Shown in pieces: positions 25,266 through 33,155 of a stretch of DNA of 64,000 nucleotides (the stretch's first letter is position 1; every line of letters starts with the position of its first letter). Under the pieces are notes generated by a model. The model was not told the DNA's origin, searched no databases, and saw only the letters and a program-made list of their open reading frames with translations. This DNA is from Clostridia bacterium (lineage in GTDB: Bacteria > Bacillota > Clostridia > Christensenellales > CAG-138), in assembly GCA_017525875.1 (NCBI GenBank), contig JAFXSG010000004.1:1-64000 (forward strand), written 5' to 3'. The translations under genes were made by a program, and so were the position numbers.

Positions 25266-25973
25266 TCACAGTGTGCCGGGGATCAGCTTGAGGAACACGT
25301 TGGACCTGTGAAGGAAGTTCGCGATCTTGCTTGCGGTGATAAGCTCCTCGATCGCGTCGAAGGGCAGAACGACCAGCACTATCGGCACCACCATGAACAG
25401 CACGGTGACGTCGATCACGCCGCGCACGAGGCCGATCGCCGAGCCGACGACCGAATCGCCGATGCGCAGGCGCGGGAACTTGAGCGAATAATCCAGCCAG
25501 CATATGATGAAGGTCAGCAAGACCCTCGCCGCGAAATACACGAACAGGAACGAAATGATGTTGATCGCTGTCAGGACCATGCTCTCGTTGAAATAATCGC
25601 CGAGGGTGGTGATGCCGGCGTCCCTGAAGGACTCGTCCATGATGTTCTCGTAAACGCGGTCCCGAAGGGGGAAGGGCAGGTTGGAGCGCTCCATGATCTC
25701 ATCGATCTCGTCGTTCGTCAAGGAGGTGACCTCCCTGTCCACAAGTTCGCGGTCATAGATGTATTCCGCGCCTTCGGTATAGTTGAGCATCGCGTCGTAG
25801 AGCGTCCCGTTGTTCACTACGGCCCTTGCAACGCCGCCCATGAAGAAATAAGCCAGCACGAGCGCGGCGAGCGAAGCGCCGAGCGCCGCAAGGTTCCAGA
25901 TAAAGCCTTTATGAAAGCCCGAAAGGAGGAAAAGCGCAAAAACAGCCAATATGGCAAAATCGATAAGGCCCAT
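25266..25973 (-). CDS. CvpA family membrane protein
   Basis: A 235-residue inner-membrane protein of the CvpA (colicin V production) family. Hydrophobic segments lie at about residues 3-20, 25-50, 131-155 and 175-205. The start MGLIDFAILAVFALFLLSGFHKGFIW is typical, and the pair RLRIGDSVVGSAIGLVRGVIDVTVL matches the conserved second half. Between them is a roughly 75-residue acidic loop, probably external. AAGGAGAG precedes the ATG. It is the third gene of a five-gene leftward operon. The cellular role of CvpA proteins is still poorly defined. Confidence 0.88.
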   Translation of the reverse strand: MGLIDFAILAVFALFLLSGFHKGFIWNLAALGASLAALVLAYFFMGGVARAVVNNGTLYDAMLNYTEGAEYIYDRELVDREVTSLTNDEIDEIMERSNLPFPLRDRVYENIMDESFRDAGITTLGDYFNESMVLTAINIISFLFVYFAARVLLTFIICWLDYSLKFPRLRIGDSVVGSAIGLVRGVIDVTVLFMVVPIVLVVLPFDAIEELITASKIANFLHRSNVFLKLIPGTL

Positions 25974-26007
25974 ATCCTCTCTCCTTTCTTTAGTCTCGGA
26001 TTGTTTT

Positions 26008-27117
26008 TTATTTAATCGTGTATAAAAGCGCCTCGGAGCCGCGGGTGACGAGCAGCAGGGTCTCGCTCAGCTTTTCCGCGCCTGTTACGGAGCTGTCGAA
26101 ACGGACGGTCTTATCCGTTTCGCCCTTTGCGTTCATGATGACGATCTCGTTTTCGTTCACGAGAACGGTCCTGCCGCCCATCAGGAAGCAGCCCACTGCG
26201 CTCGGGGAGTTCACGATCGGCATGACGGTCTCGTCGGCAACGGTGTCCTCCTTCACTACGAGCAGCGAAAGCGGGTCGCCCGAGAACTCCGTCCGATCCA
26301 GCAGCAGATACATCCTTCCGCCCGACGCGGAGGAGCCGACGCATTCATAGCCCCTGCACTGCAGGCGATAGGCCTCGTCGTTCGTTTCGCGGCTGAAGCG
26401 GATCAGATTGTCCGTGCAGAGCGCGAACACGCTCTTGTTGGTCATTATGATCTGTTTCACGACCTGGCCCTGTACCGATATAACGCCGGTTATGCTTTCG
26501 CGGTTGAGGTCATAGGTGGTGATGGTGGTGGAGATCGCGCTGCCGGTCGTGATGAGCTCGCTCATCCAAAGCGACGCGCTTTCATCCGCATCGAAGCCGA
26601 AATCGAGAAGGGAGCTGTTTGTGAAATCCTTGCTGTAGCACTGCGAGCCGGCGGAATTATACACGCGCAGCGTGTGGGAATGATCGGCGTTTTCGACGTA
26701 TGCGCCGATGTATTTGCCGCCGCAGTCCACCTTGCGGAAGGTGCCGTCGATCACGTTGTCGAACGGGGTGCCGACGACCTGCAGCGAGGACGCGCTGTAG
26801 ACCGCCTTGAGCTGCTCCGTGCCGGCGATGCTGACGCTTTGCGAATCGAGCTCTACGGAATAGTTCCTGCTCTCGTCCTCAAGGCTGAAGAAATTGAGCA
26901 CGCCTCCGTCAACGTACAGGAAACCGTCGCCGGTATAGCAGTACTCCTTATCGGCGGAGAAGGGGAGACTGCGCTTTCCGGCCGCCGTATTGCAGCCGCG
27001 CAGCAGCAGTGTCGCCGCCGCCGCGATCCCTGCAAGCAGGAATACGCCGACGACGATCGGCAGCGCCCGGCGGAGGGGCGAGGTCCTTGTTCTGAGTTTT
27101 CTCGTATTATTAGGCAT
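26008..27117 (-). CDS. DUF5711-type membrane-anchored beta-propeller-like protein
   Basis: A 369-residue protein with a basic N-terminus (KLRTRTSPLRRA), one membrane anchor at about residues 18-40 and a large external domain. That domain is built of short beta-rich repeats such as YCYTGDGFLYVDGGVLNFFSLE and KSVFALCTDNLIRFSR, as in propeller-like folds of the DUF5711 group. No catalytic motif is visible. It sits between a lipid kinase gene (18 bases upstream) and cvpA, so a role at the cell envelope is an inference. The ribosome site is weak. Confidence 0.72.
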   Translation of the reverse strand: MPNNTRKLRTRTSPLRRALPIVVGVFLLAGIAAAATLLLRGCNTAAGKRSLPFSADKEYCYTGDGFLYVDGGVLNFFSLEDESRNYSVELDSQSVSIAGTEQLKAVYSASSLQVVGTPFDNVIDGTFRKVDCGGKYIGAYVENADHSHTLRVYNSAGSQCYSKDFTNSSLLDFGFDADESASLWMSELITTGSAISTTITTYDLNRESITGVISVQGQVVKQIIMTNKSVFALCTDNLIRFSRETNDEAYRLQCRGYECVGSSASGGRMYLLLDRTEFSGDPLSLLVVKEDTVADETVMPIVNSPSAVGCFLMGGRTVLVNENEIVIMNAKGETDKTVRFDSSVTGAEKLSETLLLVTRGSEALLYTIK

Positions 27118-27135
27118 TTTGTTCGTCCGTTTTGA

Positions 27136-28065
27136 TCATTGGGGGCGTACTATGCTGAGCGCTCCCGGCATTATCTCACAGGTGAGCGGGGTGCTCAGAA
27201 CGGTCTCGCCGTCCGTCTCGCAGAGAAGCTCCTCGTCGGTCGTGATCTCGACCTTCTTCGCCCGCGTATAGATGACGGGCTTTTTGCCGAGATGCTTCCC
27301 GTTTATCGCCTTCGGAAGCAGCCCGAGCACGGTCGGCAGCCCGATCCACTTGATGATGCAGATATCGAAAAGCCCATCGTCCGACCTGGCTTCCGGCGCG
27401 ATCCTGATGCCGCCGCCGAAGCGCTGTCCGTTGCAGACCGTGATCATCATCGCGTCAAGCTCCATCTTCTCGCCGCCGTCCGTCGTGATGCGAGCATGCA
27501 CCTTGGTGCGGTGACGGAGCGCGTCCATGATGCCGATAAGGTAGGGCAGCATGCCCTGGTGGCCCTTTTTATGCTTGTCGACGCTTCTCAAAACGTCCAC
27601 GTCGAAGCCGAGCCCGCAGATGTTCGCAAACACTTTGCCGTTGGCAGTGCCGAGGTCGCAGGGCACGGCTTTGCCGTTCAGTATCAGCTTTGCCGCTTCA
27701 GCGGGATCGGTCGGGATGCCGAGCACGGACGCGAGATCGTTGCCCGTTCCGAAGGGGAGGATGCCGAACTTCACGCCGGGCACGCCCGCAAGCACGGATG
27801 CGATCTCGTTCACGGTGCCGTCGCCGCCGACCGCGACGATGAATTTCCTGCCTTCCGCAAGCGCCTGCTTTGCAAGCTCCACGGAATGGCCCGCATATTC
27901 GGAATAACGGACGGCGTACTCCGCCCCCATGGCTTTAAGCTGCCGCTCCGCCTCCGCGAACTGCTTTTCGCAAAGGCTGGTCCCGGCGATCGGATTGACT
28001 ATAAAAACGGGCTTCATCGCGTCTTCGGATGAACCGGTGAACGTTTCTTCTGTCTTCGTATTCAT
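27136..28065 (-). CDS. Diacylglycerol/lipid kinase (YegS/DgkB family), copy 1
   Basis: A 309-residue member of the DAGK_cat family, which phosphorylates diacylglycerol or a related lipid and so recycles it into phospholipid synthesis. Motifs are KPVFIVNPIAGTS, the nucleotide-binding FIVAVGGDGTVNEIASVLAG, and FGILPFGTGNDLASVLGIP. The start at 28065 has GGGGG upstream; a second ATG at 28017, directly before KPVF, lacks a ribosome site. It begins the leftward operon that ends with rsmI. A second, diverged copy lies at 49-50 kb. Confidence 0.9.
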   Translation of the reverse strand: MNTKTEETFTGSSEDAMKPVFIVNPIAGTSLCEKQFAEAERQLKAMGAEYAVRYSEYAGHSVELAKQALAEGRKFIVAVGGDGTVNEIASVLAGVPGVKFGILPFGTGNDLASVLGIPTDPAEAAKLILNGKAVPCDLGTANGKVFANICGLGFDVDVLRSVDKHKKGHQGMLPYLIGIMDALRHRTKVHARITTDGGEKMELDAMMITVCNGQRFGGGIRIAPEARSDDGLFDICIIKWIGLPTVLGLLPKAINGKHLGKKPVIYTRAKKVEITTDEELLCETDGETVLSTPLTCEIMPGALSIVRPQ

Positions 28066-28272
28066 TCTGTACCCCCGCCGGTTTCATGCCGGTCACGGTG
28101 TGCTCATACACACCCTACCTTATAATAACGCATTCTATTGGGGTTTGTCAATACGGCGCAGCGCCGCAGGCTACAAGACCGGGTACCTATTCATTATTCA
28201 CTGTTCACTGCCTGCATCGCAGGCACAAAAAAGCCCCCGGCAAGTGCCGGAGGCCGTATTTGCGTTCAGCCG
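28066..28272. other. Intergenic region with ATTCACT repeats and small hairpins
   Basis: No gene. It holds an ATTCATTATTCACTGTTCACTG run (28191-28210) of reiterated short words, a small CCTGC/GCAGG hairpin (28211-28223) and the terminator of the LRR gene. Sequences of this kind recur between genes of related genomes, but I cannot assign a named element. Confidence 0.4.
28233..28254 (-). terminator. Terminator of the LRR-dockerin gene
   Basis: Minus-strand stem GCCTCCGGC/GCCGGGGGC (one mismatch, four-base loop) followed by TTTTTTG, 18 bases past the stop codon. Confidence 0.88.
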
Positions 28273-29847
28273 TCAGTCGAGAATGATCAGGCTCATAGCC
28301 GTGCGCATGACCTGCAGCGCGTCCGCAACGGTCAGCTCGTTGTCGCCGTCCATATCGCAAACGGCGATCTGCTCGGGCGTGGCAGTGATGAGACCCATCG
28401 CCGCGCGGAGGATGGAGAGCGCGTCCACGATGTCGACCACACCGTCGCCGCTCATGTCGCCCGGGACTGCGCCGCCCTCGAAGCGGGCGATCAGCTCTGT
28501 ATAGCTGCCGTCAACGGTAAACTCTTCCGTTTCGGAAACGAGCGCGCCCGTTTCATCGTACCAGCCGAGGAATTCGGCGCCGGTGCCGGCATAAGCGCAA
28601 ACGTTAAAGTTCCAGCCCGAATCAAAGTTGTCAATGACACCTACATAACCTATGCCTTCGGCGCGGAGCGTTTGCACAGGGAAGAGGGTGTAGGAAAGGA
28701 GGATCTCGGTAAGGCGGTTATTCCGGCAATCAACACTATTCAACTCGGTATTGCCGGAAAGATCCAGCTCGGTCAAAACGTTGTCGTTGCAGTACAGCTC
28801 CGTCAGCGCGGTGCAGCTGCTGACATCCAGCTCGGTCAGGGCGTTATTCTCGCAGTTCAGATACTCCAGCGCGATGCAGCCGCTGACATCCAGCTCGGTC
28901 AGGGCGTTATCGCTGCAGTCCAGACTCCCCAGCGCGATGTTGCTGCTGACGTCCAGCTCGGTCAGGGCGTTATCGTCGCAGTACAGACGCCATAGCGCGG
29001 TGTTGTTGCTGACGTCCAGCTCGGTCAAGGCGTTGCCGTAGCAGATCAGACTAGTCAGCGCGGTGTTGTTGCTGACGTCCAGCTCGGTCAAGGCGTTGCC
29101 GTAGCAGTCCAGCTGTCTAAGCGCGGTGTTGCTGCTGACGTCCAGCTCGGTCAGGGCGTTGCCCATGCACCTCAGATACTCCAGCGCGGTGCAGCCGCTG
29201 ACGTCCAGCTCGGTCAGGGCGTTGCCCATGCACCTCAGATACTCCAGCGCGGTGCAGCCGCTGACGTCCAGCTCGGTCAGGGCGTTGCCCATGCAGCTCA
29301 GCTCCTCCAGCGCGGTGCAGCCGCTGACGTCCAGCTCGGTCAAGGCGTTATTCCAGCAGTTCAGCTGTCTAAGCGCGGTGCAGCCGCTGACGTCCAGCTC
29401 GGTCAAGGCGTTGTCGCTGCAGTTCAGATTTTCCAGCGCGGTGCAGCCGGAAACGTCAAAAGAGCCAACGAGCGCCTGCCATTCGTAACCTGTATAATCA
29501 TCCTCCAAAAAGATAGACGTTATCCTGAGAGTACCGCCTACGCTGCTCCAAGTGAATCTGGTTAACTCTTCATCATTCCAATCGTCATCATAGCCCCAAT
29601 ACGTTCCCCAGGTCGCGGGATCGTTCGGGTCGTAGTTCTCACTCAGCTTTTCGCCGTTTTTGACGCCGTCTTCATCGGTCTGTTCGAGGAATGAAGCGCA
29701 TGCGTTGTAGTCGTGCGCGTTATAGCCCGCAGGGACTGTCCAGCACGGAGTGACTGTTCTTGCTTTTACGGCAAGGGAGAGGGGCATACAGCCGAGCGCC
29801 ATAAAGAGCGCCAGCGCAGCCGCGATGATTGAAAGAGTCTTTTTCAT
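28273..29847 (-). CDS. Secreted leucine-rich-repeat protein with C-terminal dockerin
   Basis: A 524-residue exported protein. The start [19 protein letters not shown] is a signal peptide with a cleavage region near residue 29. After an N-terminal segment (30-129) come 12 repeats of 21 residues (130-381) of the form [21 protein letters not shown], an LRR solenoid like those of gut adhesins. Residues 390-455 resemble a bacterial beta repeat ([11 protein letters not shown]). The last 62 residues are a type I dockerin with two calcium loops ([14 protein letters not shown] and [14 protein letters not shown]). It should dock onto a cohesin, placing the LRR on a surface or extracellular complex. No cohesin gene is in the window. 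The ATG at 29847 has AGGAGG upstream; a longer in-frame start has no signal peptide. Confidence 0.93.
   Translation of the reverse strand: MKKTLSIIAAALALFMALGCMPLSLAVKARTVTPCWTVPAGYNAHDYNACASFLEQTDEDGVKNGEKLSENYDPNDPATWGTYWGYDDDWNDEELTRFTWSSVGGTLRITSIFLEDDYTGYEWQALVGSFDVSGCTALENLNCSDNALTELDVSGCTALRQLNCWNNALTELDVSGCTALEELSCMGNALTELDVSGCTALEYLRCMGNALTELDVSGCTALEYLRCMGNALTELDVSSNTALRQLDCYGNALTELDVSNNTALTSLICYGNALTELDVSNNTALWRLYCDDNALTELDVSSNIALGSLDCSDNALTELDVSGCIALEYLNCENNALTELDVSSCTALTELYCNDNVLTELDLSGNTELNSVDCRNNRLTEILLSYTLFPVQTLRAEGIGYVGVIDNFDSGWNFNVCAYAGTGAEFLGWYDETGALVSETEEFTVDGSYTELIARFEGGAVPGDMSGDGVVDIVDALSILRAAMGLITATPEQIAVCDMDGDNELTVADALQVMRTAMSLIILD
28705..29460 (-). repeat. Twelve 63-bp tandem repeats in the LRR gene
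   Basis: Each 63-bp unit encodes one 21-residue LRR. Two neighbouring units (29159-29221 and 29222-29284) are identical in every base; the outer units have diverged more. This indicates recent expansion by unequal exchange or slippage. Confidence 0.95.
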
Positions 29848-29913
29848 TTGGTTTCCTCCTGAAAATATGGATTTGGGTAAATATGCGTTCGGCGGTTCGA
29901 TCCGTTTTTGATC

Positions 29914-29942
29914 AGTATACAGTGAAAAAGACGATATGTCAA
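29914..29942 (-). promoter_or_regulatory. Promoter of the LRR-dockerin gene
   Basis: Minus-strand perfect TTGACA (29937-29942), 17-base spacer, TATACT (29914-29919). It leaves a leader of about 60 bases. Confidence 0.85.
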
Positions 29943-29983
29943 CCCGCGCAAAGAAAGAGGAACGCAATTCCACTCCTCCCTCG

Positions 29984-30277
29984 TTATTTATGCGAATAAG
30001 GGTTCTTGTTCTCCTTCTGCGGTTCCTCTCCGCTTGATCCCCAGCGGGCGAAAACGATCAGCAGATAGCGGAGGATCCCGACGAGGAAGAACGCGCCCAC
30101 GCCGATCCAGAACCATTTGATCGGCAGCCCGACCGCGAAATGAAGTATCAGCAGGATCCATACCGGCACCGAAAACAGCAGCGTGTCGACGCGCAGTATG
30201 AAAAAGAACAGCAGCCCATAGAAAAATTCGCCGACTTTCGTGCCCCTGCCTTTTTTCGGTTCTTCGTTATGCTCCAT
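29984..30277 (-). CDS. Small membrane protein of unknown function
   Basis: A 97-residue protein with a charged N-terminus (MEHNEEPKKGRG), two or three hydrophobic segments (about residues 17-32, 35-52 and 57-78) and a polar tail. I do not recognise a family. The ATG at 30277 has AAAAGGAGAGG upstream and overlaps the end of the acetyltransferase gene by 11 bases, so it is probably coupled to it. Confidence 0.68.
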   Translation of the reverse strand: MEHNEEPKKGRGTKVGEFFYGLLFFFILRVDTLLFSVPVWILLILHFAVGLPIKWFWIGVGAFFLVGILRYLLIVFARWGSSGEEPQKENKNPYSHK

Positions 30278-30797
30278 GGTCCTCTCCTTTTCTCCCCGCC
30301 CGCCAGACGTTGCGCACGATCTCCCTCTGCTCGCCCTGATAGGGTCCGACGCCGCGGAAGACGGGCTCAAAGCCGAGCTTTTCCATCACGCGGACGGACG
30401 CCGTGTTTTCCGCAAGGCAGATGCCGATGATCCCGGAAAGCCCCAGCTTCTCCGCCATCGCCGGCAGGAACGCGCGCGCCGCCTCGGTCGCGTAGCCCTT
30501 TCCGGTGTGGGCTTTGGCGATATGGTAGCCGAGCTCCCAGCCGTCCCCGATGAAAACGAGCTGCACGTAGCCGATATTCTCCCCGCTGCGCAGCAGCACG
30601 GGGTGCACGAACGGGCCTTCCGCGCCGCCGTACCGCCCGATCAAAAACTCCACCGTCTCCCTCGCTTCCTCTACGGTCTCAAAGACCTCGTCCGGAACGA
30701 AGCGCCTGTTGTCCTCGTCGAGCGAATTCCTATGCACCGCCTCCGCCATGTCCGGCGTGAAGTCCGTGATGATCAGTCTTTCGGTCTCTATCCTCAT
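30267..30797 (-). CDS. GNAT family acetyltransferase (RimJ/RimL-like)
   Basis: A 176-residue acetyl-CoA-dependent N-acetyltransferase. It starts with the typical MRIETERLIITDFTPDMAEAVH, has WELGYHIAKAHTGKGYATEAARAFLPAMAEKLG (strand 4 and the acetyl-CoA loop, here AHTGKGYAT), and NTASVRVMEKLGFEPVFRG near the end. The group contains acetylases of ribosomal protein N-termini, spermidine and many small amines, so the substrate is open. It lies 18 bases after the endonuclease V-like gene and overlaps the small membrane protein gene. Confidence 0.9.
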   Translation of the reverse strand: MRIETERLIITDFTPDMAEAVHRNSLDEDNRRFVPDEVFETVEEARETVEFLIGRYGGAEGPFVHPVLLRSGENIGYVQLVFIGDGWELGYHIAKAHTGKGYATEAARAFLPAMAEKLGLSGIIGICLAENTASVRVMEKLGFEPVFRGVGPYQGEQREIVRNVWRAGRKGEDHGA

Positions 30798-30815
30798 CGT
30801 TTTGCCCTTTTCGTT

Positions 30816-31331
30816 TTATACGGCGCCGAGCGTCCAGTCCCTTGCGGCTTTGTCCGCCAGCTTGACGAGCAGCGGCAGCCTGTATTCGCCGTGCATTTTT
30901 GCGATCCATTCCTTCGCGGTCCCGTGATCGATCCCCTTCGAGGTCACGAAAAGCGGCTTTTTGCAGCCCTTCCTGACGACCTCGGTGTTCGGAACGAGGC
31001 ATTTTTTGTATTTGTTCTTTGCGATCCCGATCACCGGAACGCCGTATTCATCAAAGACGAAGGTGCCGAGCGCCTTTTCCCCGGTCCCGGAGTCGGCGTA
31101 GCCGTCGACCACTATCAGTTCGATATCCTGCCCTTCGAGCTTTCGCATGACGGCTTCCACGCATTTGAGCTCCCGCCGGAAGAACTGCCCGGGGACGTAC
31201 TCCCCGACGCCCTCGACGAACGCGCCGACGACGCCTGCCGCTTCTTCCGCAAGGATGCTTTCGGCAAGCACGCCCGCCGCGTGAGCGCTGTGCTCAGTCT
31301 CGTTATAGTCCGCGTCTATAACAACTATCAT
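30816..31331 (-). CDS. Endonuclease V-like protein
   Basis: A 171-residue protein with the core of the endonuclease V (Nfi) family, which cuts near deaminated adenine (inosine) in DNA or RNA. It shows VVIDADYNE (first acidic strand), YVPGQFFRRELKCVEAVMRKL (the position of the usual PGxxxFRE motif with its glutamate), and LIVVDGYA followed by VPVIGIAKNKY, matching the LILVDGHG...TIGVAK pattern. It is shorter than typical Nfi (about 220) and the motifs are diverged, so activity or substrate may differ. The ATG at 31331 follows GGAGCGG. Confidence 0.72.
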   Translation of the reverse strand: MIVVIDADYNETEHSAHAAGVLAESILAEEAAGVVGAFVEGVGEYVPGQFFRRELKCVEAVMRKLEGQDIELIVVDGYADSGTGEKALGTFVFDEYGVPVIGIAKNKYKKCLVPNTEVVRKGCKKPLFVTSKGIDHGTAKEWIAKMHGEYRLPLLVKLADKAARDWTLGAV

Positions 31332-31361
31332 TTCGCTTCTCCGCTCCTTCCGGCCGTTTTA

Positions 31362-32186
31362 TCAGGAGGGCAGGCCGCCGATATCCGGCAGGGTCTCATC
31401 AAGCACCGTCCGGTAGGCGGTCGTCAGGAAATACGTGCCGTAGGGGAGAAGGATGAACATATTGAGCCAAAGCTTCTTTTCCTCGTTGGTCACGGCTTCG
31501 TCCACGAGCGAAAGCAGCCATTGGCGAAGGATCGAGCCGTTCATCGTGTTGGTCTCCCACGCGGTGCGGTCGTAATAGATACCGTCCCGCATGCGCTTGA
31601 TGAGCTCGTCCTCGGTGGCCGGGGCGGGGGAGTCGATATACCGCTCGCGCTCCGGCAGAGTCTCCCTTTCATAGCTGAGCAGCTCCTCCTCGGTCATGCC
31701 GTAAACCAGGCCGATAAGCTCGGCAATGAACAGCGCGCTGCGGTCGGTCAGCTTTTCAAGCATTTTGTAAACGGGCGGTTTGGGCGTTTCCATCCGCGTC
31801 AGCAAGTACTTGCCGTTTTCGTTCATCACCGGCTGCGCTTCGCCGATCGTCGTGATCCTAAACTGCTTTCTGCCGCCTTCCTGCCACAGCAAATAATAAG
31901 CATAGGTGATCGCGTCGCCCACGCCTGTGCCGAAAACGCAGCACGGCCGGCGGATGGTTTCGCCCGCCTCGGTCTCGGCCTCGGCGGAGACGAAGAACAC
32001 CGTGTAGTCATCTTCCTCCACGATCATGAAAAGCTCGTCGTAGAAGCCGGTGTCAAGCAGTTTGGCCGCCCTTACCGGTTCTCCGCCTTCCTCGGGCTTC
32101 ACCGAAAGGAGCAGGTCTCCCTTTTTGAACACCTCTGTTCCCTTTGCCGGGCGGAAGCCCTTATCAAATCTGTGCTGAATATCCAT
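31362..32186 (-). CDS. Conserved-looking hypothetical cytoplasmic protein
   Basis: A 274-residue soluble acidic protein that I do not recognise. The N-terminal third is beta-rich (FKKGDLLLSVKPEEGGEPVRAAKLL, then YTVFFVSAEAETEAGE). The middle contains YKMLEKLTDRSALFIAELIGLVYGMTEEELLSYE and the end is helical (EEKKLWLNMFILLPYGTYFLTTAYRTVL). There is no signal peptide, cysteine cluster or nucleotide motif. GGAG at seven bases supports the ATG. It lies between the YwaF-like membrane gene and the endonuclease V-like gene, all leftward. Confidence 0.65.
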   Translation of the reverse strand: MDIQHRFDKGFRPAKGTEVFKKGDLLLSVKPEEGGEPVRAAKLLDTGFYDELFMIVEEDDYTVFFVSAEAETEAGETIRRPCCVFGTGVGDAITYAYYLLWQEGGRKQFRITTIGEAQPVMNENGKYLLTRMETPKPPVYKMLEKLTDRSALFIAELIGLVYGMTEEELLSYERETLPERERYIDSPAPATEDELIKRMRDGIYYDRTAWETNTMNGSILRQWLLSLVDEAVTNEEKKLWLNMFILLPYGTYFLTTAYRTVLDETLPDIGGLPS

Positions 32187-32264
32187 GCTTTTCTCCGGTG
32201 CGATGGTCCTTATGCGGATGCACCGAACAGGTTCCCCGGGTTTGGGCTTTTGCCTGTTCGCTTG

Positions 32265-33050
32265 TCAGCTCCGCTGTGCGCCTGCCGCGCGGCGTTTCCG
32301 CCGGACGAGGCCGACGATCAGATAGAAGACCGCGATATAGACGAGGAACAGCGCCACCACGCCGATCGGATACAGCACCGGGCTGCCGTGAACGAGGTTA
32401 TAGAGGACGTCATACGGCGTCCCGTCTCCCCGGCGGAGGAACATATAGTTATAGTCGAGCGCCGCGTTTGCGATAAACGCCGCCGCGATGAAGAAAAGCA
32501 GGATCCCGTAGGTGATCGGCACGTTGCGCCGCTCCATGCCGGCCATTCCCGAAATGCCGACATACAGCGAAGCAAAGCCCGCTATGGAGTGCGTGAGGCC
32601 GGAGGCGACGTTTTCGATGCCCAGCACGGGATAGGCGTTATAGTTCTGGAACGCCCCGACCGTCCCGAGTACGCCGCCCAGCAGGCCGAACACGAACACG
32701 AAATCGAGCGCCGCCTCCCTCACTCGGCCCTTGGAGAACGCCGCGAGGGGGATGACGATGAGCTGTATGCTGCAGAGGAACAGGGGCAGATTATGCCTCA
32801 TCTCGGCAAGACCGCTGCCGCGCGCGCAGAACACGACGAGCTTGAAGATCTCGATCGCGTCGATCAGTATCGCCGCCGCGATCAGCACGCGGTTCTTCGT
32901 TTTTTCGTCCCTGTTCCGGTTCCTTTTCCCAAGCACGACGGCGAGAACGATCATCGCCGCCATCAGCAGGCCGACGAAGGTCAGGTGCTGCCAGCTCAGC
33001 GCACCCTCCGGCTGCCTTTGATAGCCGCCGATCCCCAAAAACTCTTTCAT
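32265..33050 (-). CDS. YwaF/TMEM164-like membrane protein
   Basis: A 261-residue protein with seven or eight hydrophobic segments, resembling the YwaF (TIGR02206) family. It has an N-terminal WQHLTFVGLLMAAMIVLAVVLG, the conserved region RHNLPLFLCSIQLIVIPLAAFS, and later VASGLTHSIAGFASLYVG. The family's function in bacteria is unknown. The ATG at 33050 is preferred to one four codons earlier because GGAGG lies between the two at proper spacing for the later one. A basic C-terminal tail (RRKRRAAGAQRS) follows the last segment. Confidence 0.78.
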   Translation of the reverse strand: MKEFLGIGGYQRQPEGALSWQHLTFVGLLMAAMIVLAVVLGKRNRNRDEKTKNRVLIAAAILIDAIEIFKLVVFCARGSGLAEMRHNLPLFLCSIQLIVIPLAAFSKGRVREAALDFVFVFGLLGGVLGTVGAFQNYNAYPVLGIENVASGLTHSIAGFASLYVGISGMAGMERRNVPITYGILLFFIAAAFIANAALDYNYMFLRRGDGTPYDVLYNLVHGSPVLYPIGVVALFLVYIAVFYLIVGLVRRKRRAAGAQRS

Positions 33051-33155
33051 TGCTTCCTCCATTCATCCCGGTCCGGCACGACCGGGTCCGATAGCAGTAC
33101 AGCGCCCGGGGAGGACGCTGCGCTGTTATTCATTATGACGGATATCGATACTTTT

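Noticed and set aside
28705-29460. Possible CRISPR array because of regular 63-bp repeats
   Set aside because: There are no unique spacers; the repeats are in frame and encode a leucine-rich repeat solenoid.
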